DNA from: Kluyvera sichuanensis
Lineage (GTDB): Bacteria > Pseudomonadota > Gammaproteobacteria > Enterobacterales > Enterobacteriaceae
Length of the DNA: 64,000 bases
Assembly (NCBI RefSeq): GCF_014218705.1
Contig: NZ_JABBJF010000022.1
Span: 1-64,000, forward strand
Direction: 5' to 3'
The translations under genes were made by a program, and so were the position numbers. A model generated the notes under the pieces. It worked only from the letters and a program-made list of their open reading frames with translations, was not told where the DNA came from and made no database searches. Positions 17,640 through 26,097 of the stretch are shown here, one piece after another (positions within the stretch are counted from its first letter, which is position 1; every line of letters starts with the position of its first letter).

Positions 17640-18318
17640 AGCGGACTTATCGCGGCGGAAATGAATCAGGATGATCGCAATATGATCGCGAGTGTTTTCG
17701 CCCGGGTATGATCGGGTGGGAATGCAGCGGACTATTTCGCGGGCGCGAATATGGAAGGTAAACAAAGCGGAAGCGATAGCGTCGGTTTTCTCTATTTTTA
17801 CATCGGGAGGTTGAGCATGGTAATAATCAAACCGCACGATGTCGGAGGAAAGATGAATTTCCTCCGGGGGTTTTTGTCGCGGCGAGTACCGCTTAGAAAT
17901 TGTGATCGGCTATCGAAACGGACAATATGAAGTCGATACCCTCGTTCGGAATAACTTCCCTCCCGATACACGCGTAAACAAAACGAAACCATTAACAAAT
18001 TATCGCTCAGATTATCAAAGTGGATCATCTCCGTCTCATACCAGCCAAATTCCCTTGTAAACCGATCTGTATTCGCAAAAGGATCCGTTATTGGGATAAA
18101 ACCACGCCAGAATCGCCTCAGAACGATTCTGAGCTTATCCCCCTGGTATTTTCACGATCGGATTGATTAAAACGCGCCTGAGCGTTTTGAGCGCGTTTTG
18201 TAGATCGACATATCTGTAAATTTCCTGAGTATGGTTTGGCTATGCCCTGATTTTGTTCCGAACGGGGAAGCCGTTATGATTAGGTCTGAATGTAAAGCAC
18301 TTGTAGAGGTGATGCGGT
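17640..18318. other. non-coding region with clustered GATC sites and nested palindromes
   Basis: No reading frame here has a ribosome site and plausible codons. The stretch 17614-18206 carries ten GATC sites. At 18109-18133 two palindromes overlap (CAGAATCG with CGATTCTG, and CTCAGAA-CGA-TTCTGAG). A further GTAAACAAAACGAAACC leader-like element is at 17974. Clustered Dam sites suggest an origin or a methylation-sensitive control region, but no Rep gene is adjacent. Confidence 0.4.
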
Positions 18319-19008
18319 ATGAGTCACGAGCGCATTGAGGTTTTTGGTGATGGAGGCAGCTGGATAGCCGAAAGGCTTAAGTCATTCAGGTTAACGATCT
18401 TGGGTCAAAGTGAGTCGTTGTCTATCGTCAGGAACCCGACTGACAATTCTGCCTGGGTGACTCACGATGATACCGGCCTTGTTTTATGTCCCCTCCATGT
18501 TGATGGTTCGTTGGCCCCGGATATCGCTGAAGCTACTGAGACGGTGGAGAAATACATCTCCCGAGTGAGCCCTGCGGGAATATCAGCACGGATAAAGCAA
18601 GCCCGTAACCACCTGGATAGAATTGCCGCACCGGTAGACTCACGTTCTGCGGCAGCACTGTTAAGACGTGGCGGAATCCCGATTCTCTCACTGCGAACCA
18701 CGGAATATCTGAAGTGGTACGAGTTGTTAGCGAGACTGGCGAAAGGTCAGGCTCTGTCACCATCCATCTGGGTGGATAACTACCTTGCCGGTGATACACC
18801 AGAAAGTGCATGGGCTAATGGACGCGGACTCTATGAGTTAATCAACAATGGGAATATGACATCAGCCAATACGATTTTCCCGGTCTGGTATTCTGTAGCT
18901 CTCGCACTGGGAAGATTCACAACAGAAGAACTACCTGTGATGAACGCCTGGCCGAGCTATTGTGATGGAACCCGTGTGGAGAGTTTTATCCAGTTGTATC
19001 GTGATTAA
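18319..19008 (+). CDS. hypothetical protein, 229 aa
   Basis: A soluble mixed alpha/beta protein without a recognised motif. The middle part is rich in Arg and Ala and the C-terminal third has a hydrophobic helix (FPVWYSVALALGRF). GAGGTGATGCGGT precedes the ATG. It stands alone between the GATC-rich region and the first structured repeat element. No function can be assigned from sequence or neighbours. Confidence 0.65.
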   Translation: MSHERIEVFGDGGSWIAERLKSFRLTILGQSESLSIVRNPTDNSAWVTHDDTGLVLCPLHVDGSLAPDIAEATETVEKYISRVSPAGISARIKQARNHLDRIAAPVDSRSAAALLRRGGIPILSLRTTEYLKWYELLARLAKGQALSPSIWVDNYLAGDTPESAWANGRGLYELINNGNMTSANTIFPVWYSVALALGRFTTEELPVMNAWPSYCDGTRVESFIQLYRD

Positions 19009-19073
19009 TTCTTATTCATATGTCATATGATTAACGCTAAAGAAGATCTGCGGTAAGTCTGGCCGTTACCCGG

Positions 19074-19140
19074 AACCCCGGGACAGACCGAAACTTGCTT
19101 TCGGGTTGTCTCGGGGTTGGCCGAGCGAAGCGCTGGCAAG
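19074..19140 (+). ncRNA. structured 57-bp element, copy 1
   Basis: AACCCCGGGACAGACCGAAA can pair with TTTCGGGTTGTCTCGGGGTT across a five-base loop, giving a 20-bp stem with few mismatches. A second small stem follows in GAGCGAAGCGCT. The core (19084-19140) is repeated almost exactly at 19416-19472, on the other side of a small membrane-protein gene. This may be a regulatory RNA or leader element; it resembles no family I know. Confidence 0.45.
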
Positions 19141-19167
19141 CACCACACCTATTTTGAGGAGAAGCCA

Positions 19168-19353
19168 ATGTTAATTTCGTATAAGAGCAAATTGAAATTA
19201 GGATCTATCGCACTATGTTCATTTGGTGTAGGTATGGGCGTTATGCTATCAAAAACCGTTCCACTATCTTTAAGCGCTGTAGTAGTACTCGCCTTTTTCT
19301 GGTTACTCTCAATCATTTGTTTAGGGGTTGCTGCTTTCTTTTGTTCCGATTGA
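19168..19353 (+). CDS. small membrane protein, 61 aa
   Basis: Two hydrophobic segments (about residues 10-27 and 34-58) after a short basic N-terminus make this a likely two-span inner-membrane protein. ATG 19168 is chosen because GAGGAG lies six bases ahead; the reading frame extends upstream into the structured repeat without another ribosome site. It is flanked on both sides by the 57-bp structured repeat. The function is unknown. Confidence 0.65.
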   Translation: MLISYKSKLKLGSIALCSFGVGMGVMLSKTVPLSLSAVVVLAFFWLLSIICLGVAAFFCSD

Positions 19354-19395
19354 AATTGTGTAGTTCATACAGTACCCCGAATAATCCCCGCCTTT

Positions 19396-19472
19396 GTCAG
19401 TAGATAACCGTGAGGCAGACCGAAACTTGTTTTCGGGCTGTCGAGGGGTTGGCCGAGCGAAGCGCTGGCAAG
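19396..19472 (+). ncRNA. structured 57-bp element, copy 2
   Basis: 19416-19472 differs from 19084-19140 at only a few positions and keeps the CCGAAA-TTTCGG stem and the GGCCGAGCGAAGCGCTGGC stem. The outer arms are less well conserved. It lies between the small membrane-protein gene and the promoter of the next gene. Confidence 0.45.
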
Positions 19473-19542
19473 TACAGACCATATTGTTCCCCCTGCATTT
19501 CTCATCGCTAAATTCTTTCTTGAAATATCGTCAGATTCCCTG

Positions 19543-19571
19543 TTTGTCACCCACCAGCCTCATGTTGTTAT
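19543..19571 (+). promoter_or_regulatory. TTCGTC-type promoter, variant
   Basis: TTTGTC, 17 bases, TGTTAT, placed 32 bases before the next gene. One base differs from the family -35 motif. A Chi octamer lies inside the spacer. Confidence 0.5.
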
Positions 19572-19602
19572 TGACCTAACTGCCATTCAATGGGAAGCAA
19601 CA

Positions 19603-20166
19603 ATGTTTAATTTAATCGCGAAGGCTAAAGAAGCAGGTTATCAATTCTGGATCAGTGCCTCCAAGGTACTGACAGTTACTACCGGAACCGAGATGGGGCT
19701 GACGATTATTAAAACTGTAACTGATATTAACCCTTGCTTGCTGGTGGCGGAGTTAATGAACCTTGGGATCACGTTATCCCCAGATAATAATTATTTCTGC
19801 TGGTTGGATAGCGAAGGTGTCCTTTGGGCCGTTGACCGCCACCATCTCTATCGAGGAAATACAGGGGAGCATGGGGTAAACTGGGATGTCGTCTATCATC
19901 ACGGCATGGTAATTAATACCCCTGAGCAGGCATCCATCCTTTTCAAAATTCCCCACATTGGGCGCTTTACTGCCACTGTAATGTATAGCGCTGGCTATAC
20001 ACCCGACTGGGCTCTTCCAGCCTTTGTTGATTTTTCTGGTGAACCGGATCATGAAACAATACTGTCGTGGTTATCCGAGGTAGGCATTCGTAATGCAGGA
20101 ATGCATCTCGAAGATATTGAGTTTCTTTCTGTTGAAGAAAATCCCGACGCTTATATCTCTCTTTAA
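19603..20166 (+). CDS. hypothetical protein, 187 aa
   Basis: A soluble protein with no signal peptide. It looks alpha/beta, with His-rich stretches (DRHHLYRG, VVYHHGMV) that could bind metal, although no known metalloenzyme motif is visible. The spacing of 12 bases to the next gene suggests co-transcription. The promoter is the TTTGTC variant just upstream. Family not recognised. Confidence 0.65.
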   Translation: MFNLIAKAKEAGYQFWISASKVLTVTTGTEMGLTIIKTVTDINPCLLVAELMNLGITLSPDNNYFCWLDSEGVLWAVDRHHLYRGNTGEHGVNWDVVYHHGMVINTPEQASILFKIPHIGRFTATVMYSAGYTPDWALPAFVDFSGEPDHETILSWLSEVGIRNAGMHLEDIEFLSVEENPDAYISL

Positions 20167-20178
20167 TGAGGTCTCTGT

Positions 20179-20595
20179 ATGTCAAACGTTAAACCTTATT
20201 CCTGGGTAGTTCGCTTCGATGTTGCTCCTCAGTGGGTAGCTGACGGCTTTATCATGACAGATACCACAGCTCTCGAAATGCTATCTGATGTTATCAACTA
20301 TGCAAACGATCACGAACTTGCCGCATTGGTTATTTCAGCACCCGATGCAGAAAGAATTTCCGAGGAGCAAGGCTATTTGGCTTCTAACAATGCGGAGCTA
20401 ATGCGTCAGGTGCTAATCGGCTCACCGCAGGCATATGCTAAAGCATCTGTGGCAAATACCCTGCTAAAGGCTATAACCGCACTTGAGCAAACGCAGGATA
20501 ATAAGCAGGTCGTTAAAGAACTGCATTCCAGCCTCGCTTTACTGACGGGCAATAAGCCTATTTCGGACATTATCTGGTTTCCAACCCCAGAATAA
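20179..20595 (+). CDS. hypothetical protein, 138 aa
   Basis: A mainly helical, acidic soluble protein. No motif recognised. TGAGGTCTCTGT ahead of the ATG is a reasonable ribosome site. It is the second gene of a two-gene unit with 19603-20166 and is followed by a fresh promoter at 20647. Confidence 0.65.
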   Translation: MSNVKPYSWVVRFDVAPQWVADGFIMTDTTALEMLSDVINYANDHELAALVISAPDAERISEEQGYLASNNAELMRQVLIGSPQAYAKASVANTLLKAITALEQTQDNKQVVKELHSSLALLTGNKPISDIIWFPTPE

Positions 20596-20646
20596 TTCTT
20601 TCATAAAGAGCTTAAATCTTTAGCTCATTTATTTATGGATTTTCTA

Positions 20647-20675
20647 TTCGTCAGCCACCCAGCGTGTGTTTAACT
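20647..20675 (+). promoter_or_regulatory. TTCGTC-type promoter
   Basis: TTCGTC, 17 bases, TTAACT, followed by the GTAAACAAAACGA leader element at 20683. It precedes the gene at 20717. Confidence 0.75.
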
Positions 20676-20716
20676 GAAGTTAGTAAACAAAACGAAAAAC
20701 ATACGCGGGGTGATTT

Positions 20717-20968
20717 ATGAATACTGCAATTCATCAAGTACGAAATAACGTTCGTCGCACTACATCTGCACGTCCTGTTTGTTATCCAGTTCGCCCGCAG
20801 ACAGAGAAAGAACTTTTTTCTGTAGGCCGCAGCCTCTGGTATCGCTACACCACTTCATTTGGCCCGTGCCGTGAAGTTCACCATCATCATGTGCAGCAGC
20901 TTGCACACCTGGTGGGTAAATCTGTTGGCTATGTTGAACATGCCATTAATCATTACCTCACGCATTGA
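20717..20968 (+). CDS. hypothetical protein, 83 aa, His-rich
   Basis: A small basic protein with the sequence EVHHHHVQQLAHLVG near residue 55, followed by a helix resembling the recognition part of a small DNA-binding protein (VGKSVGYVEHAINHYL). The four consecutive His residues could bind metal. The start is supported by GGGGTGATTT. It opens an operon running to at least 22420. Family not recognised. Confidence 0.65.
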   Translation: MNTAIHQVRNNVRRTTSARPVCYPVRPQTEKELFSVGRSLWYRYTTSFGPCREVHHHHVQQLAHLVGKSVGYVEHAINHYLTH

Positions 20969-20983
20969 ACGAGGCGGCTTAAT

Positions 20984-21256
20984 ATGTCTACTCAAATCTA
21001 TTGTGCGGTGCTTCGCCATTTCATGATGATGGCTGCATCCTCCCAGCACTCATTGATTGTGCTGAAGCAATTATATAACGCAGAGATTTCATCGAAAGCT
21101 CACCTGGCCGGTCTCTCCGTGTCCGAAGCTGAAGCGCTCCTGGCTCTACCATCCACCAGCTGGCGCAAACGCGATGATGTAATTCATGAGCTGAACATTC
21201 GCCTTAAGCAACTCACTAGCGTAGCCACACCGCCAGCTCAACAAGTCGCAAACTGA
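20984..21256 (+). CDS. hypothetical protein, 90 aa
   Basis: A small, mostly helical protein. Nothing matches a family I know. GAGGCGGCTTAAT precedes the ATG. It is 15 bases after the previous gene and 13 before the next, so an operon is likely. Confidence 0.6.
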   Translation: MSTQIYCAVLRHFMMMAASSQHSLIVLKQLYNAEISSKAHLAGLSVSEAEALLALPSTSWRKRDDVIHELNIRLKQLTSVATPPAQQVAN

Positions 21257-21269
21257 AGGAGTCTATAAC

Positions 21270-21653
21270 ATGCTGCCATTTCTCATTTTGCTGTTCTGCT
21301 CATCGCCTGAGACGGCGCGAATGATCCTAATCTACGCTACCGATGAATCTGCGGCCCGCCTCCAGGCGCTTGAAGATTTCGCACGTCTGAATGATTCGGG
21401 TTTTGCTGCTTCCGCCCAAACCCCATATGAGTGGGAGAATCCTCACGGTGACCAGCTCTTTATTGAGTCGGTATACCCGGTTCCATCCGGCGATTTATCT
21501 GCTATCCGCCGTATGCTCGGGGATGACGATGCCCCATATACCGACAAGCACCTTATTGCCGGTTTACTGGAGGACAGCCGACGTATCCAGATGATTGAAC
21601 CGAATGCCGGTACTCTTTCTCGTATTGCTCAGGCAGAGCAGTACCTTCAGTAG
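21270..21653 (+). CDS. hypothetical protein, 127 aa
   Basis: The N-terminus has a hydrophobic stretch (LPFLILLFCSSPE) that might be a weak signal or anchor segment; the rest is acidic and soluble. AAGGAGTCTATAAC is a strong ribosome site. It is an internal member of the 20717-22420 operon. Not recognised. Confidence 0.65.
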   Translation: MLPFLILLFCSSPETARMILIYATDESAARLQALEDFARLNDSGFAASAQTPYEWENPHGDQLFIESVYPVPSGDLSAIRRMLGDDDAPYTDKHLIAGLLEDSRRIQMIEPNAGTLSRIAQAEQYLQ

Positions 21654-21715
21654 ACTTGTGTTCCGACCGCCCACCAGCAGGTGGGCTTCGGGCTAATTTC
21701 CTGTACGAGGTATGT

Positions 21716-22420
21716 ATGCAAGGTACACCACGCTGGTGGCAGAACGGTCGTCGGGTGCAGGCCGTTCTCGCAGAGAATCAGACCGCAGATGTAAGGCTCA
21801 ATATCGGCCCAGAAAATGACTTCTGGTTTACTGATGATGGTAATAATCCTGTTGCTGTGCTTAGGGTTATCGGCCCGGTCTGTCCACTGGATCCGCTAAA
21901 ATTCACCTCCAGTATCACTGATGTCCTTCCTGAAGATGTCCATAGCTATAAAAAAGCCCTTCAGGAACACCAGATGATAAACCGGCCTGTCTCGTTCTAT
22001 CTTGCACTTGCCGATGCCTGGTTGCTTGTTAACGAACAGCAGCCGGTTTACCAGTTCCGCATCCGAAACCAGTACAACGGCATGACTACTGAATGGAATT
22101 CCGTTGCCCGGGACAAAGTCATTGAAGTGATTAAGATGCAGCCGGAAACCGCTGAATTCCGGGTTCTCGTCCCATCGGCTCCTGAGCCTGCTGCGAATGC
22201 CCGGCAGTTGATCTCAGAAATTGAAGGTCTGCGTGAAGCTATTGGGAAACTCTACCCGGCAAATACTGATGTACGTCGTATTGCCAGAAACAGCGGCTGG
22301 ATGCATGTATACGACGACACCAATGCCAAAATGAACTTTGCAGACAATGCCAGAAATACCCCTTATCTCGATGCCTTTGTGACTCAACTGCATCTCTTCC
22401 TCACAGATGATCGAGAGTAG
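21716..22420 (+). CDS. hypothetical protein, 234 aa
   Basis: A soluble mixed-fold protein with several Trp residues near the N-terminus and no known motif. ATG 21716 is preferred because CGAGG sits six bases upstream; the longer frame begins inside a GC-rich hairpin and Chi-containing spacer. It closes the operon. A 10-bp hairpin with a T run follows at 22453. Confidence 0.65.
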   Translation: MQGTPRWWQNGRRVQAVLAENQTADVRLNIGPENDFWFTDDGNNPVAVLRVIGPVCPLDPLKFTSSITDVLPEDVHSYKKALQEHQMINRPVSFYLALADAWLLVNEQQPVYQFRIRNQYNGMTTEWNSVARDKVIEVIKMQPETAEFRVLVPSAPEPAANARQLISEIEGLREAIGKLYPANTDVRRIARNSGWMHVYDDTNAKMNFADNARNTPYLDAFVTQLHLFLTDDRE

Positions 22421-22452
22421 ATGTAAAACCTCCCTGAATCTTTCTGCTCTAA

Positions 22453-22487
22453 CCAGCGCTGTCATATAGCATTTTTTTGACGGCGCT
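22453..22487 (+). terminator. hairpin with internal T run, possible terminator
   Basis: AGCGCTGTCA pairs with TGACGGCGCT across a loop holding seven T. The T run lies in the loop rather than after the stem, so its activity as a terminator is doubtful. Confidence 0.35.
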
Positions 22488-22588
22488 GCCGGTTGCGCTT
22501 TTATCAAACATGGTAAATACATTGTTTCATGCTGTCTGGCTCCCGGGCGCGGAGTTATCGTTGATGGAACCAAGTTGAGATATTCGAA

Positions 22589-23761
22589 ATGAAAAGACCA
22601 ACGGCACATAAAAATGACCGTCTGCCGGTGCGAAGATCTAACCCTACAACGCCTCAAGCAAGAGAGCGCGTTATTGCCGGGCTGGTGGCCTCAGCTACAT
22701 CTGACTTCGTCTACCTCGTTCAGTGGCTGAAATCAGGAAAGCAGAACGGTGACCCTCTACAGCTATCCAGATGGGATAGCCTGAGAAATGCAATAAGCCA
22801 CCTTGAGACGCTTGATGCTGGTGTACAACCTGACTGGCGCAAAGTCCTCACCCTGGTGTCGCGGGAAATTCATACCAGCCATAATGTCCAGGCGGTTGTT
22901 ACTCCTCCGTCTAAAATCGCCGGTGGTATACTCAGCAACCTTAACGACATCAGCCAGAAGATAGCGACCGGGCTTGCTTCCCCTGACATGCTCGGCAGGC
23001 TCGATTATATGCTTCAGTTGACCGCAGGCCTGGCAGGTGGTGATGATCTGACGCAAAGCATCCGTAAGGTTTCAGACAGTGCAGAAAAAGCCCTACGTGG
23101 TTATGACAAGCCGCAGGCAAAGGCCAAAACGCCTAAACCGGCCCCACCAGCTCCTGCATTCCGGGATGATCAGACGTTCAGGCAAGAGTGTGCGCCACTG
23201 ATTGGGGTTGATGACCTCTTTGTTCTGGCTAATTGCCTTATTGCGATGTCCGCCCGCCTGGGCCGTTCTCCTGTCAGCCTAGCGAAACGCGCAGCGGGTT
23301 TAAAAGGTGTGATTAAACCCGATATGCTGGCTGACCTGCTGGAGCTCTTACAGCAGGACGTGGATCTGACCGCCCTGGCCCCGCCACCCAGGGTTAAAGA
23401 CGATAATAGCCGCAGTGATGGAGGTAAGCTCGTCGGTTTAACCGGGGTCGTCGAAGGTGGCGCGTCAATCGGTGCTGAAGCGCAGCGTATCATCACCGCA
23501 GAACTGAAGAAGCACTCGCCGCTCACTTCGGCGCAGCGCGTATCTTTCGATACCGCCCGTGCGGGTCTGGCGCTGGAGAGCGATACATTCCGGGTTATTG
23601 AAGAGATCAGACGTATTGCAGCATCACTCAACTGGAGACCGCTGGCTGTCGCGGCCCATGCCGCGCATAAATCGCCTGGTATCCGCCCGGAGATTGCCGG
23701 GGATGTGATCACGTTGCTGGCGCAGGATGAGGCCTTAACCACCAGCAAGCCTAGCCGTTAA
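22589..23761 (+). CDS. hypothetical protein, 390 aa
   Basis: A large soluble protein for this region. It has two similar helical halves joined by a proline and lysine rich linker (about residues 172-190). No catalytic motif is visible. It stands as a single gene between the previous operon and a non-coding transcription unit. The length and high GC-type codon use suggest a functional gene. A role in DNA handling is possible from the basic N-terminus but cannot be shown. Confidence 0.65.
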   Translation: MKRPTAHKNDRLPVRRSNPTTPQARERVIAGLVASATSDFVYLVQWLKSGKQNGDPLQLSRWDSLRNAISHLETLDAGVQPDWRKVLTLVSREIHTSHNVQAVVTPPSKIAGGILSNLNDISQKIATGLASPDMLGRLDYMLQLTAGLAGGDDLTQSIRKVSDSAEKALRGYDKPQAKAKTPKPAPPAPAFRDDQTFRQECAPLIGVDDLFVLANCLIAMSARLGRSPVSLAKRAAGLKGVIKPDMLADLLELLQQDVDLTALAPPPRVKDDNSRSDGGKLVGLTGVVEGGASIGAEAQRIITAELKKHSPLTSAQRVSFDTARAGLALESDTFRVIEEIRRIAASLNWRPLAVAAHAAHKSPGIRPEIAGDVITLLAQDEALTTSKPSR

Positions 23762-23922
23762 GTACCTGCCGCGCTGACTACAGCTTACCTCGCGATATTG
23801 CACCAGCAGCTCAGAAATAATACCGGTATAAACGTCCGCGTTTTGCCGGTATTTTAATTCGCCCTATTTTTAGAATTAGCGATAATAGCGTTGCTTATTA
23901 CGTATTTTTACACTCAGAAACC

Positions 23923-23951
23923 TTCGTCACATGAATAGGGTATGGTTCACT
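23923..23951 (+). promoter_or_regulatory. TTCGTC-type promoter of a non-coding unit
   Basis: TTCGTC, 17 bases, TTCACT. No substantial gene follows before the terminator at 24394. Confidence 0.6.
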
Positions 23952-23957
23952 GAATAG

Positions 23958-24420
23958 ACAAAGACGTTAAATCTGGTCAGCTACAGAAAGGAGGATTTAT
24001 GTAAATGCTCTCGTTACGTTCAAACTCTTAAAAAACTGCCGCGCCTGCCTATATAAGCCAGGCTGTAGACCTGAAGTCTACAAATTTAGCGTTACTGACA
24101 ATTCACAATCCAGTGAACCGGCCCACACTAAGGAGGTTATATGCGAACGCGTAACTTTAAATCTGAGTCTATGTAATCTGATCAGCTGGCGCTGCCGAGA
24201 ATGGCGGACTCCGCTACCCCGGTGATAGACCGGGGTAGCAGGAAGAAAGAGTAACGATTTACCGGTTTTAAAACCAAATTTTCGTCAAATGGGATACAAG
24301 CGCCCAAGGCCGGTTCCCGTCTGACAGACCGAAGTTGTGATGTGTGCATCGCCCCCCTGGAAGTTGTTTTATTGAATTGCTGTGTGTAGTTTTGCGGGGA
24401 TAATACCCCGCTTTTTTTTT
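23958..24420 (+). ncRNA. candidate regulatory RNA, about 460 bases
   Basis: A promoter (23923) and a strong terminator (24394) bracket a stretch with no gene longer than 12 codons. It contains two strong ribosome sites (AAAGGAGG and AAGGAGG). They lead to ATG followed at once by TAA, then an 8-residue frame at 24005-24031, and an 11-residue frame at 24141-24176. Hairpins occur at 24065-24081 (TGTAGAC with GTCTACA) and 24213-24239 (11-bp stem GCTACCCCGGT). It may be a small RNA, a leader-peptide device, or a type I toxin-antitoxin relic. Confidence 0.5.
24394..24419 (+). terminator. terminator of the non-coding unit
   Basis: GCGGGG and CCCCGC pair around ATAATA and are followed by nine T. Confidence 0.9.
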
Positions 24421-24431
24421 GCTTATTCTTC

Positions 24432-24460
24432 TTCGTCACCCCACCTTCCTGTGCCATCAT
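24432..24460 (+). promoter_or_regulatory. TTCGTC-type promoter, weak -10
   Basis: TTCGTC, 17 bases, CATCAT. It lies 93 bases before the gene at 24554, farther than is usual for the family. Confidence 0.45.
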
Positions 24461-24553
24461 ACGTATAGAAAATAACTTTTCACTTCTGACCCTTTTTCAG
24501 TTGAAGTCTTATGATTTGATATTCCGCTAATACACACACATTAAGGAATGAAA

Positions 24554-24889
24554 ATGAGCAACGATATTCATAACAAAATTGCTGATGCTTTAGCTTCTGT
24601 TGGTTTAAAACTTTCCGATGGATATACCCGGGCCGCACTCTTACTGAAGATGAAAGGTTCAGTTAGTCTCAATTTTGCTGTTGATGGCAAACCTGTCACT
24701 GTCACTCTCCATATGACTGAATCGGGTGATGTTACTGCTACCACTGATTATGACGATTCAACCGCTACTGCCGCAGCAGCAGCCGCAGCCACTACAACGC
24801 CAACACAAGAGTCGGTGGAAAAACCAGCAGAAGAGTCGGTGGAAGAGCCAGAAAAAAGTAATACACGAAAAGGCCCAAGGCCTAAGTAA
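24554..24889 (+). CDS. hypothetical protein with Ala/Thr and Glu-rich tail, 111 aa
   Basis: The folded part (about residues 1-65) ends in an alternating strand, KPVTVTLHMTESGDVTATTD. After it comes a run of alanines and threonines and then two EESVEEPE-type repeats with a basic end, probably disordered. The C-terminus (residues 75-111) is low complexity. ATG 24554 has AAGGA six bases ahead. A similar strand pattern is seen in the 88-residue-class gene at 49441, so the two may be distant relatives. Confidence 0.65.
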   Translation: MSNDIHNKIADALASVGLKLSDGYTRAALLLKMKGSVSLNFAVDGKPVTVTLHMTESGDVTATTDYDDSTATAAAAAAATTTPTQESVEKPAEESVEEPEKSNTRKGPRPK

Positions 24890-24937
24890 TAACTGCGCTG
24901 GAACTACATGTTGGCATAATTATAAATATCAAAACTG

Positions 24938-24961
24938 GCGGGGTTAAATCCCCGCTTTTTT
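24938..24961 (+). terminator. terminator after the Ala/Glu-rich protein gene
   Basis: GCGGGG and CCCCGC pair around TTAAAT, followed by six T. Confidence 0.9.
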
Positions 24962-24974
24962 ATGCCCGATTTCC

Positions 24975-25003
24975 TTCGTCACCTGAATACCCCGTGAGAC
25001 TAT
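24975..25003 (+). promoter_or_regulatory. TTCGTC-type promoter
   Basis: TTCGTC, 17 bases, GACTAT, followed by the full leader GTAAACAAAACGAAC (25006-25020). Confidence 0.75.
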
Positions 25004-25036
25004 AAGTAAACAAAACGAACAACACGGGGCAACGCC

Positions 25037-25630
25037 ATGACCACCAGCAAAGAGAAAAATGTATTCTACGTTCACTACTATGAATCCGACTCCAGTGGTG
25101 GCGAACTGCCACTGATGCGCATTGAAGCGGAGAACGAAGATGAAGCCAACCTGATCTGTCTTCGCAACCTCGCGGATGTTTATGACGTTGATCATGACGA
25201 CATCAGTCTTGAAGACGGCTTCGAAGTGAACGGCAATAGCGTTTATCTGCAAGGTATCTACCCGGCGACCTCAGAGCAGGCACTGGTAGTTGATGCGGTA
25301 TTTAATATGACTTCTGTAGAACCAGTCGCTGAGGCTGTGACCGGCACGGCGGAATCCGCCTGCGGTATCAGCCTGGTCTCTGATAAGGTCTGGCTGGAAA
25401 GCTGGTTCGACCTCGAAGACAAATTTGCTGATCAGATGGCCCACGTCGCTGAAGATGACAAGTCTGATACACGCTTCTTGCTCTACCGTGACCAGGTCAT
25501 CGATGTGCGTGAATGCGAGACATCTTCTGTCCCAGGCTGGGATCTCCAGTTCGGCTTGAGCGGCGGTACGCAGATGCTATTCATTCGCCTTTCTGATGAT
25601 GGCGATCACGTTGCACTGGGTCTCGAATAA
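25037..25630 (+). CDS. hypothetical acidic protein, 197 aa
   Basis: A strongly acidic soluble protein, rich in Asp and Glu throughout, with no transmembrane part. Strong acidity could suit a DNA-mimic role, but nothing else supports that idea. GGGGCAACGCC precedes the ATG. It is the first gene after a family promoter and is followed by a smaller gene at 25723. Not recognised. Confidence 0.7.
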   Translation: MTTSKEKNVFYVHYYESDSSGGELPLMRIEAENEDEANLICLRNLADVYDVDHDDISLEDGFEVNGNSVYLQGIYPATSEQALVVDAVFNMTSVEPVAEAVTGTAESACGISLVSDKVWLESWFDLEDKFADQMAHVAEDDKSDTRFLLYRDQVIDVRECETSSVPGWDLQFGLSGGTQMLFIRLSDDGDHVALGLE

Positions 25631-25722
25631 CTGCTGCCTGCGCCCGGGCTTGTTTGCCCGGGTTGCTCCCCTCCCCTGAATCAAACCGAGTATCATGACA
25701 TCATTCTGAGGAGTACCAGACG

Positions 25723-25989
25723 ATGAGCGAAGTAAAGCACTTCAGCATCACGAAAACCGTTGATTTTTACATCAATGAAGCATCCCCGGAAATTATTGCG
25801 GGCCGCAGGATCTATCTGGAAACCGTATTGATTCCTCGCCTTCGTACCGGCCTTGCCGTGCTCAATAAGATGGGCCTGACCGAGCGTGAAGATATGGAGC
25901 TGCGCGATGTGTACCAGCGTGGCGTGGAATTTTTTGACAAATTGTTCGATGGCCCTGTCCCGCAGGCCAATACCACCACCAGCCACTAA
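25723..25989 (+). CDS. hypothetical protein, 88 aa
   Basis: A small helical protein with a basic central helix. GAGGAGTACCAGACG precedes the ATG. It lies 92 bases after the acidic protein gene. A GCCCGGG hairpin occupies the gap between them but lacks a T tract. Not recognised. Confidence 0.6.
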   Translation: MSEVKHFSITKTVDFYINEASPEIIAGRRIYLETVLIPRLRTGLAVLNKMGLTEREDMELRDVYQRGVEFFDKLFDGPVPQANTTTSH

Positions 25990-26025
25990 TCCGCAAATTT
26001 TGTCCTTTTTTTACTCGGCTCTGAC

Positions 26026-26054
26026 TTCGTCACCCGGGTAACCAGTGATTTAAT
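26026..26054 (+). promoter_or_regulatory. TTCGTC-type promoter
   Basis: TTCGTC, 17 bases, TTTAAT, followed by GTAAACAAAACGAAC at 26057-26071. Confidence 0.75.
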
Positions 26055-26097
26055 AAGTAAACAAAACGAACATACCAATAATCACTGGGGATGCACC

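Noticed and set aside
17631..18028. Reverse-strand frames in the GATC-rich region
   Set aside because: They have no ribosome site, do not look like proteins and lie over palindromes.
15913..18318. A replication initiator gene in the origin-like region
   Set aside because: No reading frame of suitable length or with Rep motifs is present; the initiator probably lies outside the window.
23170..23748. A 192-residue reverse-strand frame opposite the gene at 22589
   Set aside because: Its Ser and Arg rich composition is that of an antisense shadow, and the + strand frame has better codons and a start.
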